A stretch of DNA of 47,552 nt from Nocardia wallacei. Its GTDB lineage: Bacteria > Actinomycetota > Actinomycetes > Mycobacteriales > Mycobacteriaceae. The stretch spans positions 1 to 47,552 of the forward strand of contig NZ_JARWOP010000282.1 in the NCBI RefSeq assembly GCF_029868745.1, read 5' to 3'. Positions 9,624-17,861 of this stretch are shown here, one piece after another. Positions within the stretch are counted from its first letter, which is position 1, and every line of letters starts with the position of its first letter. The position numbers and the translations under genes are program-made. The notes beneath the pieces are model-generated. The model made no database searches and was not told where the DNA came from. It saw only the letters and a list, made by a program, of their open reading frames with translations.

Positions 9624-9638
9624 GCCCCTATCTCAGGA

Positions 9639-10526
9639 TCAGGCGTTCGGCAGGTCGGCGACTACGACGCGGCCCAGCCCGTACCGCTGCGACGGGCGGA
9701 TCGGAATCGACAGCTGCCGCGCCGTGGTGAGCAGGTCCTCGTCCGCGACGATCCGAAAGCCCCGCGCGCCCAGCAACTCCCGCATGTGCTCCGTGGTCCA
9801 CGCCGAGACGTGCGGCTCGTTCCGCAACGGATCCCGGGCACCGGCGACACGGCCGATCCCGCGCAACAGCAGCCGCCCGAGCCGGGCCTGGCGATTCGAC
9901 GGCTGATAGGTCGCGATCAGGCAACTGCCGGGCGCGGACACCTCGGCCACGGCGTCGAGGGTCCGCTCCGTCGCGGCGCGAGTCAGGTACGGCAGCACGC
10001 CCTCCCAGATCCACGTCGCGGGTTCGTCCCGGAAACCGGCGTCCGCCAACGCCTTTCCCAGTTCGTCGCGACCGAAATCCACCGGCACGAAGGTCAGCGA
10101 CTTCGCGACCGGTGGCACTTCGCCGATCCGCTCCCGTTTGTCGCGCTGCGAGGCCGGGTGGTCGATCTCGAAGACGTCGGCGCCGGCCAGTTCGGGCATC
10201 CGCCACGCGCGTCCGTCCAGGCCCGCGCCGAGTATCACCAGCTGCGGATTCGCTTGCTCGCGAACGGTTTCGTCGATGAAGACGGTGCGCGTCACCAGCA
10301 CCGACGCGGTGGCGGCGACCAACTCGTAATCGATGCGGTCGCGCCAGGGACGCGGCACCTCTCCGGAGCGCACCCGTTCGACCACTACCCGTTCGTCGGG
10401 CCGCAGCAACCGCGCCGCGACCTCGTCACCGAACCGGTCCGGGGCCATCCGGCCGTCGCCGACCGCCCGGGCCTGACACACCAGCACCGCCGTCCGGCTT
10501 GCCTGTTTGTCCGTCACGGCCGCCAT
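9639..10526 (-). CDS. Class I SAM-dependent methyltransferase (TIGR00027/LCM-like family)
   Basis: A protein of about 295 residues of the family expanded in mycobacteria and Nocardia that resembles leucine carboxyl methyltransferase (PF04072). Visible motifs are the SAM-binding loop LVILGAGLDGRAWRM, the acidic strand end VFEIDHP after it, and WIWEGVLPYLT. The substrate is unknown; family members are linked to polyketide and lipid methylation only by analogy. The start ATG 10526 is chosen because longer versions run into the next gene. It lies 37 bp downstream of the PheC-like gene on the same strand. Confidence 0.85.
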   Translation of the reverse strand: MAAVTDKQASRTAVLVCQARAVGDGRMAPDRFGDEVAARLLRPDERVVVERVRSGEVPRPWRDRIDYELVAATASVLVTRTVFIDETVREQANPQLVILGAGLDGRAWRMPELAGADVFEIDHPASQRDKRERIGEVPPVAKSLTFVPVDFGRDELGKALADAGFRDEPATWIWEGVLPYLTRAATERTLDAVAEVSAPGSCLIATYQPSNRQARLGRLLLRGIGRVAGARDPLRNEPHVSAWTTEHMRELLGARGFRIVADEDLLTTARQLSIPIRPSQRYGLGRVVVADLPNA

Positions 10527-10563
10527 TATGGATCCGCGCGCGCCGACAGCGCAGACGCGCGGC

Positions 10564-11337
10564 TCAAGCGGTGGCGCCGGGACCGATCCAGTCGGCGAAC
10601 AGGCGATCCACGCCACCGGTGGCGCCCTGCGCGGCGAGCCACGCGTTGGCCTCGGCGGCCAGCAGCGGGTCGTTCTTACGCAGCAGGAAGACCTTGCCGA
10701 AGGAGTCGAACGGCCGCTCCGGGTGCAGCACAGTCAGATCCGGGTGGGTGCGCACCCGGTAGCGTCCCTCCACCGAGTCGGTCACGAACACGTCGGCGCG
10801 GCCCTGGGCGATCTCGTCGAAGAGGGTGACATTGTCGGGCCACAGGGTAAGCCGCGCGTCCGGGAAGTTCTTCCGCGCGAATTCCTCGTTGGTGCCGCCG
10901 CGATTCACGATGACACGCACCTCGGGCCGGTTGATCTGCTCGACGGTGGCGTACGCGGCGGCGTCGGCGGCGCGGGTGATGGGCGCCTTGCCGTCGGTGC
11001 CGTAGGCGATCGAGAAGTCCGAGAACGCCCGCCGCGCAGGCGAATCGGAGATGCCGCCCGCGGCGATGTCACAGTTCAGCGGTTGGAAGTCGGCCTTCAG
11101 CGACGCCCAGGTGGTCGGTACGAACTCGATCGGCCGGCGCACCGCGTCCGCGAGGCCGCGCGCCAGATCGATGTCGACGCCCCGGAACCCGCCGCGGCCG
11201 TCGCTCACCGAATAGGGCGGGTAGTCACCGGTCGTGCAGACCCGCAGCGCGGGGGCCTCGGCGCCCGCCGGAACGGCCACCGAGAGCACAGCCGTGAGGA
11301 CGGCCGCAAACCCGGCCGCGATATGATGAACCCGCAT
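10564..11337 (-). CDS. Secreted PheC-like cyclohexadienyl dehydratase / family 3 solute-binding fold
   Basis: A protein of 257 residues with a classical signal peptide (MRVHHIAAGFAAVLTAVLSV, cleavage near AGA-EA) and no lipobox. The fold is a family 3 solute-binding protein, but the segments PTTWASL, NRGGTNEEFA, PDNVTLFDEI and TDSVEGR follow the PheC cyclohexadienyl (arogenate/prephenate) dehydratase pattern, including the Glu of TD-x-x-E used as the catalytic acid in PheC. No ABC permease or ATPase gene is nearby, which fits an enzyme better than a transporter component. Proof would need activity data; an amino-acid binding role remains possible. It starts 4 bp after the upstream small gene. 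Confidence 0.72.
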   Translation of the reverse strand: MRVHHIAAGFAAVLTAVLSVAVPAGAEAPALRVCTTGDYPPYSVSDGRGGFRGVDIDLARGLADAVRRPIEFVPTTWASLKADFQPLNCDIAAGGISDSPARRAFSDFSIAYGTDGKAPITRAADAAAYATVEQINRPEVRVIVNRGGTNEEFARKNFPDARLTLWPDNVTLFDEIAQGRADVFVTDSVEGRYRVRTHPDLTVLHPERPFDSFGKVFLLRKNDPLLAAEANAWLAAQGATGGVDRLFADWIGPGATA

Positions 11338-11340
11338 GGC

Positions 11341-11685
11341 TCAGCGCTCGTTGCGGGCCTTGGGATACCGGGACTGGCGGGCCACCCAGCCGGCCATCCG
11401 CGCCCAATGCCCGCGCGCCGGGGTGACGACCGAGGTCAGCTCGCGGTCCCAGTGCTCGGTCTCGCTCAGCCCATTCACCGCTTCCACCAGCGATTTCGCG
11501 GCGGCGAGAGTATCGACGACGCGGTCGCCGAGCACACCGTCGGAACCCACCAGGGTGATCCGGACGCCGGCGCGGCCGATGGGTTGCAGCACGGCCGTGG
11601 CCGAACCGCCGTGGTCGGCGACGAACTCCTTCACCGAGTCGACGACGGAGGGCGACAGCTTCGTGGCAGTGGCGGTCTCGCTCAT
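11341..11685 (-). CDS. Conserved-looking small protein, function unknown
   Basis: A soluble 114-residue protein with no signal peptide. It reads as an alpha/beta domain: a helical start, a strand pair around TAVLQPIGRAGVRITLVG, a helix TLAAAKSLVEAVNGL, then a Trp-rich basic tail (HWARMAGWVARQSRYPKARNER). I do not recognise the family. It diverges from qor (35 bp between starts) and is co-directional with the PheC-like gene, nearly abutting it. Confidence 0.7.
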   Translation of the reverse strand: MSETATATKLSPSVVDSVKEFVADHGGSATAVLQPIGRAGVRITLVGSDGVLGDRVVDTLAAAKSLVEAVNGLSETEHWDRELTSVVTPARGHWARMAGWVARQSRYPKARNER

Positions 11686-11720
11686 GCGGCCGAGTTTACC
11701 GTCCGGTAGGTTCGGCTCGT

Positions 11721-12686
11721 ATGCGCGCCATTCAGGTTTCCGAGCATGGTGGCCCCGAGGTCCTGCGGCCGGTCGAGGTTCCGGCGCCCGCGGCCGGACC
11801 CGGACAGCTGCTGGTGAACACCGACGCGATCGGCGTCAACTTCATCGATACCTACATCCGCACCGGCACGTATCCGCAGGAGGTGCCCTACATTCCGGGC
11901 GCCGAGGGCACCGGCGTGGTCGCCGCCCTCGGGCCGGAGGTGACCGATTTCGCCGTCGGCGACCGGGTGGCCTGGGCGTCCGCGCCCGGCAGTTACGCCG
12001 AGCAGGTGGTGGTCCCGGCCGACGTGGCCGTGCCGGTACCCGCGGGCGTCGACGCCGCCGTCGCCGCATCGGCACTGCTGCAGGGCATGACCGCGCACTA
12101 CCTGATCGAGACGATCTACAAGCCGGAACCGGGCGAGACGATCCTCGTGCACGCCGGCGCGGGCGGCGTGGGCCTGCTGTTGACCCAGTTGGCCGCCGCG
12201 CGCGGCGTGCGGGTGATCACGACCGTGTCCACCGACGAGAAGGAGCGGCTGTCGCGCGAGGCGGGCGCCGCCGAGGTGCTGCGGTACGGCGACGACCTGG
12301 CCCGGCGGGTACGCGAGCTGACCGACGGAATCGGGGTGGCGGCGGTCTACGACGGTGTCGGCAAGGCGACCTTCGACGCCGGTCTCGACGCACTGCGCGT
12401 GCGCGGCATGCTGGTCTTGTTCGGCGCGGCGAGCGGACCCGTGCCGCCGGTCGATCCGCAACGGCTCAACCGCGGCGGCTCGCTGTTCCTGACCCGGCCG
12501 ACGCTCGCCCACTACACCCGCGACCGCGCCGAATTGCGCTGGCGCGCAGGCGATATCTTCGACGCCGTCGCCGCGGGCAGCCTCCGTGTGCGGATCGGCG
12601 CCCGCTACCCGCTGGCCGAGGCGGAACAGGCGCACCGAGACCTGGAGGGCCGCAAGACCACCGGTTCGATCGTCCTGCTGCCCTGA
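11721..12686 (+). CDS. qor: NADPH:quinone oxidoreductase, zinc-free MDR family
   Basis: The 321-residue product is a medium-chain dehydrogenase/reductase of the Qor type: a GroES-like N-terminal domain, then a Rossmann domain with the nucleotide loop HAGAGGVGLLLTQLA near residue 144. Structural and catalytic zinc cysteines are absent, as expected for quinone oxidoreductases. The motif VNFIDTYIRTGTY near residue 40 is the family signature. It reduces quinones with NADPH. A qor gene near ctaA and ctaB is also found in mycobacteria, so this belongs to the conserved neighbourhood. Confidence 0.92.
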   Translation: MRAIQVSEHGGPEVLRPVEVPAPAAGPGQLLVNTDAIGVNFIDTYIRTGTYPQEVPYIPGAEGTGVVAALGPEVTDFAVGDRVAWASAPGSYAEQVVVPADVAVPVPAGVDAAVAASALLQGMTAHYLIETIYKPEPGETILVHAGAGGVGLLLTQLAAARGVRVITTVSTDEKERLSREAGAAEVLRYGDDLARRVRELTDGIGVAAVYDGVGKATFDAGLDALRVRGMLVLFGAASGPVPPVDPQRLNRGGSLFLTRPTLAHYTRDRAELRWRAGDIFDAVAAGSLRVRIGARYPLAEAEQAHRDLEGRKTTGSIVLLP

Positions 12687-12692
12687 CCGGCG

Positions 12693-12808
12693 CGATCCCT
12701 TCAGGTCACGGCCGATCCCCCAGGTTACGGCCGATCCCCTTATGCCCTGGGCGATCCCGCAGGCCACAGACGACCCCTTCATACCCCGCACGATCCCTCA
12801 GGCGACGG
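12693..12808. repeat. Six-unit imperfect tandem repeat, about 19.6-bp period
   Basis: CGATCCC (one copy CGACCCC) begins at 12693, 12713, 12732, 12752, 12771 and 12791, giving steps of 20, 19, 20, 19 and 20 bp. Between copies runs a looser CAGGnnACGG or similar. The array fills the gap between the convergent qor and kinase genes, and the last unit carries the kinase stop codon. Confidence 0.75.
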
Positions 12809-13679
12809 CGTGCCAGCGGGGGTCGGTCTGCCCCGGGTCGCGCAGGCTGCGCAGGCGGTGGCGCAATTCGGTGCCCGCGGCCGCGTCGCCGCTCTCGGCC
12901 CGGCGGATGTAGGAGGTCAGCGTGTGCAGGTCGCGCATCGCGCGCAGGATCGGGAAACCGGACCACGCGCGCACGTCCCAGCCGTAGGCCAGGGCGAATT
13001 CGCGCAGCTCGTTCTCGGTGTGGCCGAAGCGGATTCCGCCCTGGTAGGTGTTCACCAGATCCAGTTCGCGCGGGGCGATGCTGGCCTCGTCCCAGTCCCC
13101 GAGCAGGACCGTGTCACCGTGCCAGAGCGTGTTGCCCGGATACGCGTCGCCGTGCACCGGGCCGACGCCCAGCACGGAGTCCAGCCGGTCGTACTCCGCC
13201 ACCAGCACCGCCGCCTGTTCGGCGAGCCAGCACCGATCGGCCGGGGCGAGCACGCGGGGCGCGGCCGCGAGGGTCTGGGTGAGGCCCGCCAGCGGCACAT
13301 AGCGCGGCAGATGGAAAGGGGGCGCGGCGGTTTCGTGCAGCCGTCGCAGGATGCGGCCGAGTTCCCGCGCCGGTGGCCGCGGCCGGTCGCACTGCGGGTA
13401 GTACCGCCAGAACGTGACGGTGGCGCCGTGACAGTGCACGGGCCGATCGATCAGCGGCTCGGTCACCGGCAGCCCGTGCTGGGCGAGCCAGCGCGCGACG
13501 GTGACGGCCGTGTCGGCGCGGATGCCGTGCTCCGGCGAGCGCGAGACCCGGGCGACGGCCCGGTCGCCGATGACGAACACGGCGTTGGAGTGCGCGCGCA
13601 ACAGGCTCGCGCTGTCCGCGCGCAGACCCACCTGGCCACACGCCGAAATCAGGATCTGTTCGGTCGATACGTCGATCAT
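12798..13679 (-). CDS. Aminoglycoside-phosphotransferase-fold kinase
   Basis: A protein of about 293 residues of the APH/choline-kinase superfamily. The catalytic Brenner motif GPVHGDAYPGNTLW (HGD-x4-N) and the metal-binding LGDWDEA lie in the C-terminal half, and the N-terminal lobe has FVIGDRAVARVSRS as the nucleotide strands. Such proteins phosphorylate small molecules, not necessarily antibiotics; the substrate is unknown. The start ATG 13679 shares one base with the stop of the upstream HTH regulator gene (TGATG), so the two are translationally coupled and probably act together. Confidence 0.85.
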   Translation of the reverse strand: MIDVSTEQILISACGQVGLRADSASLLRAHSNAVFVIGDRAVARVSRSPEHGIRADTAVTVARWLAQHGLPVTEPLIDRPVHCHGATVTFWRYYPQCDRPRPPARELGRILRRLHETAAPPFHLPRYVPLAGLTQTLAAAPRVLAPADRCWLAEQAAVLVAEYDRLDSVLGVGPVHGDAYPGNTLWHGDTVLLGDWDEASIAPRELDLVNTYQGGIRFGHTENELREFALAYGWDVRAWSGFPILRAMRDLHTLTSYIRRAESGDAAAGTELRHRLRSLRDPGQTDPRWHAVA

Positions 13680-14899
13680 CACAATGCCGGGGATTCGTGA
13701 GTGGGAAACGACGCGAGTGCCTCCCGCAGGCTCGCGACGGTCGGAGACGGCGGGCACGCGGCGGCACCGAGGTGCTGTCCCACCTGCTTGATACCCTCGA
13801 TCACCGGGTGTATGCGCTGGCCGGGCGGCAGATTCAGAACCGGAACCAGGATCTCGGCGGCGTCGTCCACCGCGTGCCGGGCGATCGAGGCGATGGCGAT
13901 GTCGGCGCGCGCGAGGGCCTCGTCGCCGTAACTGCGCTCGTCACTGGGGCCCGCGGCGTAGGCGGCGATGGCGTCGGCGGCCCAGCGTTCGGCCTGCGGA
14001 TAGTCGCCGATCAGGCGAAAAGTGCTGCCCGCGTAGTAGGAAGCCTTCGCCGCGGGGAACCGCAGCACTCCGCCGAAGCCGGTGACATCGTCGCGGTCCG
14101 CGGGCTGCTGCGCCGCGGCGACGGCGCGCGCGATCGCCGCGCGGGCCTCCTCGACGCGCCCCAGCCGCGCCGCGCAGCGCGCCTCCAGCGCCGCCAGCCG
14201 GACCCGCTGCTCCCCGGCGGGCGCCACCGCGGTGCCGCGCTGCGCGAATTCCAGAGCGCGCGCGGGGTTTCCGTTCCACTCGGCGATCAGCGCCTTGGTA
14301 CCGGCCAGCCAGGCCAGCAGCCCGGTGTGCTCGGCGCGATCCGCCAGCCGCTCGGCGGCCATCGCGTGCTGCATTGCCGCCATCGGCCGGCCCAGATTGC
14401 CGGACAGCTGGGCCAGCAGGGCGACGGCGACGCCGCCGAGGAACATCAGTTCCCGGGCCTGCGTCGGCGCGGGGCCGCCGCGCAGCAGCTGCCACACCTG
14501 GTCCCGCAGCGTCTGCAGATCCGCGAGCAGCGGGCGCGGCGGCGCGTGCACGTAACTGGTGGCGATGCGGGCGATTTCGTAGTTGAGGCTCTCGATCGAC
14601 AGGCCGGAGCGGTCATCGGCAGCCCAGTCGGCGAAGGCCAGCGAATCCGCGGCGGCCGCGCTGACATCGTCCACGGCGACCGTATCGCCGCCACTCGCCA
14701 GCCGGATCAGCGAACCGGCGGCGTCCAGCTCCGTGTCCAGTGCCCGCACGATCTGCGGCGGCGGTTTGCGGATGCCGTTCTCGATCCGCGACAACGCGCC
14801 GACGTCGTAGCGAATACTCTTCGCCAGGCCGCGCAGCGTCAGGCCCCGCTGCAGGCGCAACCGCCGCAGCTCACCACCGAATGCCTGCCAGTCGTTCAT
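13679..14899 (-). CDS. XRE-family HTH regulator with helical-repeat sensor domain
   Basis: A protein of about 406 residues. The N-terminal helix-turn-helix (RLRLQRGLTLRGLAKSIRYD ... LSRIENGIRKPPP) occupies roughly residues 10-60. The rest is an Ala-rich all-helical region with TPR-like repeats, a layout common in actinobacterial regulators that sense small molecules or peptides. The start could be ATG 14899 or ATG 14926; the later is preferred on N-terminal length. The downstream kinase is coupled to it. A small unknown protein gene is transcribed in the opposite direction from 15090, across a GCAAC-rich spacer that may be its operator. Confidence 0.82.
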   Translation of the reverse strand: MNDWQAFGGELRRLRLQRGLTLRGLAKSIRYDVGALSRIENGIRKPPPQIVRALDTELDAAGSLIRLASGGDTVAVDDVSAAAADSLAFADWAADDRSGLSIESLNYEIARIATSYVHAPPRPLLADLQTLRDQVWQLLRGGPAPTQARELMFLGGVAVALLAQLSGNLGRPMAAMQHAMAAERLADRAEHTGLLAWLAGTKALIAEWNGNPARALEFAQRGTAVAPAGEQRVRLAALEARCAARLGRVEEARAAIARAVAAAQQPADRDDVTGFGGVLRFPAAKASYYAGSTFRLIGDYPQAERWAADAIAAYAAGPSDERSYGDEALARADIAIASIARHAVDDAAEILVPVLNLPPGQRIHPVIEGIKQVGQHLGAAACPPSPTVASLREALASFPTHESPAL

Positions 14900-14922
14900 C
14901 CAGCTATCTGTTCCGTTCCAGC

Positions 14923-14976
14923 GCAACGACTTCGACCAGCGTTGCAGTGCTTGGCAACGACCGGCAACACAGCAAC
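14923..14976. promoter_or_regulatory. GCAAC-box cluster between regulator and small-protein gene
   Basis: GCAAC occurs at 14923, 14954, 14964 and 14972, and as GTTGC at 14941. AGCGTTGC and GCAACGCT form an 8-bp perfect inverted pair at the ends of the inner group. The cluster lies 24 bp upstream of the regulator start, within a 190-bp divergent spacer with no gene. Probable autoregulatory operator; no direct evidence. Confidence 0.4.
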
Positions 14977-15089
14977 GCTATCGCATCACTCTCGAATGCA
15001 AGCACAATTGCACAAACATTTCGGCGTCCGGGCTCGGGGATGGGCCCGGAACCGAAGGGGAAACAACGGCATCGCGACGAGGCAGACCA

Positions 15090-15367
15090 TGGCGAACATC
15101 GGGGACAGCAGTGGCCGTACGCCCACGATTGCCGGTGCGCCGCCCAGACTGTGCCGCGGACCGCAGGAACCCGCGCGCCCGCCCTCGGAAGAGGTGCACA
15201 TCCGGCTGCGCTTCCCGTTCGGCGGCGTCGCTGTCGACTATCGGGCGCCCCGGCGGGTCGCGGGCCGCGTCGCGGTCGAACTGCAGCGCTACGGCGTCGA
15301 GGTCACCATCGACGACGACGCGCAGGCCGCGCATCCGCCTCTGCCCAACATGCACGCCTGGGAATAG
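15090..15367 (+). CDS. Small protein of a repeated regulator-linked family
   Basis: A 92-residue protein. The first 30 residues are Pro/Gly-rich and probably disordered. The rest has two strand-like segments, a helix (VAGRVAVELQRYG) and a C-terminal motif VTIDDD-x6-PPLP-x4-W-E. The protein encoded at 20203-20421 has the same order with VTVDDE-x5-PPLP-x4-W-D and a matching HI-x start segment, so the two look homologous. Both diverge from an HTH regulator. The start ATG 15090 is the first reasonable one, but a shorter protein is possible. Family not recognised. Confidence 0.6.
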
Positions 15368-15400
15368 GCTCCGCGCCAGGGCCTTTCGCGCCGGCCTCGA

Positions 15401-16021
15401 TCAGTAGTCGCGTCCGGTCAGGCCGCGGTATACGAACCGGGTCAGGCCCTCGATCGCCTGCTCGTCGGTGAGCCGCACCGTGCCCTGCTCGACCGCCTCC
15501 AGTAGCGCCTGCAGCGACAGGAACATCATGGCCAGGCTGGCGTCCCGGCTGCTGGGCAACCGCAGTCCGGCCGCATCGAACCCGTCCAGGTGATCGTCGA
15601 TGTCCTTGCGCTGCTCGACGGCGAACCGGGCCGTGCGCTGCGCGAATTCCTCGTTGACCAGGGCGGCCTGATTCATCGCGCGCAGCACCGGCCAGTTGCG
15701 GCGCGCGAAGGTCCAGTAGTTCTCGACGTGGAAGCGCACGGCGTCCGGATCGGTGAAGTCCGGATTGTGCGACTCCCCCTCCGCGGCCGTATCCCCTTGC
15801 GCGGCAAAGTCGGCCAGCAGCGCCTGGAGCAACTCCTCCTTGCTCGCGAAGTGGTTGTAGAACGAACCGGCCGCGCGCCCGGCCGCCGCGGTGATGTCGG
15901 TGATCTTGGTGTTCAGGTATCCGCGCTCGGCGAACAACCGCCGCGCCGCGTCCTTGAGCGCCTGTTCGGTTTCCGCCGAGCGTTCCTTGCGCCGGCCCGT
16001 CTCCGCGCGACCCGTGGCCAT
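15401..16021 (-). CDS. TetR-family transcriptional repressor
   Basis: A 206-residue regulator. The N-terminal TetR HTH (AARRLFAERGYLNTKITDIT ... GRAAGSFYNHFASKEEL) spans roughly residues 18-65, followed by an all-helical ligand domain with little similarity to named members. The ATG at 16021 has AAGGAGGT just upstream. It diverges from an FAD monooxygenase gene with TTCAGT half-sites between them, so it most likely represses that gene and itself, with the monooxygenase substrate or a relative as inducer (inference). Confidence 0.9.
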   Translation of the reverse strand: MATGRAETGRRKERSAETEQALKDAARRLFAERGYLNTKITDITAAAGRAAGSFYNHFASKEELLQALLADFAAQGDTAAEGESHNPDFTDPDAVRFHVENYWTFARRNWPVLRAMNQAALVNEEFAQRTARFAVEQRKDIDDHLDGFDAAGLRLPSSRDASLAMMFLSLQALLEAVEQGTVRLTDEQAIEGLTRFVYRGLTGRDY

Positions 16022-16058
16022 GACCACCTCCTTGACAGCGGACCCTATCAACCAGAAT

Positions 16059-16091
16059 ACTGAATCCAGTTTCAGTGAATTTTATTTCAGT
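16059..16091. promoter_or_regulatory. Putative TetR operator
   Basis: ACTGAA (16059-16064) and TTCAGT (16071-16076) form a perfect inverted repeat around 6 nt. A third half-site TTCAGT follows at 16086-16091. The site lies in the 83-bp divergent spacer of the TetR and monooxygenase genes, upstream of the GGAGGA ribosome site of the latter. Confidence 0.55.
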
Positions 16092-16104
16092 TTTGGAGGA
16101 TGTC

Positions 16105-17571
16105 GTGTCACCGCAGGTACTCATCGCCGGAGCCGGTCCGACCGGCCTCACCCTCGCCATCGATCTCGCTCGGCGCGGCGTCGAGGTCCGCCTCGTCGAC
16201 CGGGCGGCGGAGTTCTTCGCCGGATCCCGCGGCGACGGCATCCAGCCGCGCACCCTCGAGGTGTTCGACGACCTCGGCGTGATCGACGCGATCCTGGCCG
16301 CGGGCGCCCCGCCGGCGCCGATGCGGGTCTATCTGGACGGGCAGTACGTGACCGAGCGCCGCATGACCGAACCGCGCGACCCCACACCGACCGTGCCGTA
16401 CCCGAATCCGTGGATGCTCGGGCAGTCCGACACCGAGGCCGTCCTGCGCGCGCGGCTGGCCGAGTTCGGTGTGCACGTCGAACTGTCCACGGCGCTCGCC
16501 GATTTCACCCAGGACGAGTCCGGCGTCACCGCCACGCTCGCTGGTCCCGGCGGCGCCGAGACCGTGCGCGCCGACTACCTCGTCGGCGCGGACGGCGGGC
16601 GCAGCACGGTGCGCAAGGCGCTGGGCATCGCGTTCGAGGGCAGCACCGACGAGTCGCTGCGGATGCTGCTCGGTGACGTCCGCGCCGACGCGCTCGACCA
16701 CGCCTACGGATACTGGTTCGCCGCGGCCGACGCGCCGATGAACGGAATCGCGTTGAGCCCCTTGCCCGGCGGGCGGTTGTTCCAGTTCGCGGCCCCGCTC
16801 GCGGAGGACACCGAGCCGACCCGCGCGGTGCTGCAGGGCTACGTCGACCGTCTCACCGGCCGCACCGACCTCGAGATCGCGGAACCCGTCTGGTCGACGG
16901 TGTGGCGGCCGAACGTGCGGCTGGCGCAACGGTTCCGGGACGGACGGGTGTTCCTGGCGGGCGACGCCGCGCACGTCCATCCGCCGACCGGCGGCCAGGG
17001 CATGAACACCGGCATCCAGGACGCCTACAACCTCGGCTGGAAACTCGCGGCCGCGCTCGGCGGCGCGGCTCCGCTCGCCGGCGCGGCCGGGCCCGCCGAC
17101 ATCGGCGCGCTGCTCGACAGCTACGAGACCGAACGGCGAGCCGTCGCGGCCCGCGTACTGGGCATCAGTACCGAACTGCTCGAAAAGCACACCGCGGGAG
17201 ACGAAGACGCGCTGCGACGCGGCGCGGAGACCCAGCAGCTCGACATCAGCTACCGGGGTGTGGGCGCGACGGGCGCGCTGGTGGCCGGCGACCGCGCCCC
17301 CGACGCTCCCCTGCGCCGGGCCGACGGCACCGAGCTGCGCCTGTTCGACCTGTTCCGCGGACCGCACGCGACGCTGCTCGGATTCGGCACGTCCGCCGTC
17401 ACGGACACCGCGGCCGTCCAGGGGTATTCGATCTTGCCGCCGGGCGCCACGCCCGGCGAGGGCGAACTGGTCGCCGTCTCCGGCCATGCCTTCGACGACT
17501 ACGCCGCCGGGTCGGGCACTCGCGTGCTCGTCCGGCCCGACGGATATCTGGCCTGGCGCGCCGACGCCTGA
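16105..17571 (+). CDS. FAD-dependent aromatic monooxygenase (PF01494 type)
   Basis: A 488-residue class A flavoprotein hydroxylase. Motifs in order: Rossmann GAGPTGLTLAIDLARRG at the N-terminus, the DG motif YLVGADGGRSTVRKALG near residue 168, and the GD motif FLAGDAAHVHPPTGGQGMN near residue 290. A C-terminal thioredoxin-like domain is present, as in pentachlorophenol- and phenol-type or polyketide-tailoring hydroxylases. It uses NAD(P)H and O2 to hydroxylate an aromatic ring. The start is GTG 16105, with GGAGGA 4 nt upstream. The divergent TetR gene probably controls it. The substrate is unknown. Confidence 0.9.
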   Translation: MSPQVLIAGAGPTGLTLAIDLARRGVEVRLVDRAAEFFAGSRGDGIQPRTLEVFDDLGVIDAILAAGAPPAPMRVYLDGQYVTERRMTEPRDPTPTVPYPNPWMLGQSDTEAVLRARLAEFGVHVELSTALADFTQDESGVTATLAGPGGAETVRADYLVGADGGRSTVRKALGIAFEGSTDESLRMLLGDVRADALDHAYGYWFAAADAPMNGIALSPLPGGRLFQFAAPLAEDTEPTRAVLQGYVDRLTGRTDLEIAEPVWSTVWRPNVRLAQRFRDGRVFLAGDAAHVHPPTGGQGMNTGIQDAYNLGWKLAAALGGAAPLAGAAGPADIGALLDSYETERRAVAARVLGISTELLEKHTAGDEDALRRGAETQQLDISYRGVGATGALVAGDRAPDAPLRRADGTELRLFDLFRGPHATLLGFGTSAVTDTAAVQGYSILPPGATPGEGELVAVSGHAFDDYAAGSGTRVLVRPDGYLAWRADA

Positions 17572-17861
17572 ACGCGGTGCCGGATCGTTCGCACGCGCGG
17601 ACAGCATCCCCGGCCGAGGCCCTTCGACCAGTGCCGTAGCGAAAGATGGGCGGTCGCGAAGCCTTTGCTACTCCGGCGTATTCACTCCGAGCGGGCGACG
17701 GCTGGTGTAAAGAGGGGTGACCCGCTCGCGACGCGGCCGCGCCGATGCTGGATGATCTGTGCTGCCGCGCAAGCCGATTCGCCCGGTTCGCCGCACCCAC
17801 GGACGGACCGGGCAGTCGCTCGGGCGGCAGGCAGATACGTATCGACCAGGGGTTGATCAGG

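Noticed and set aside
10564..11337. ABC amino-acid transporter operon
   Set aside because: Only a binding-protein fold is present; no permease or ATPase gene, and PheC-like residues argue for an enzyme.
12798..13679. Antibiotic-resistance aminoglycoside phosphotransferase
   Set aside because: The fold is APH-like, but nothing shows aminoglycoside specificity; the family is broad.
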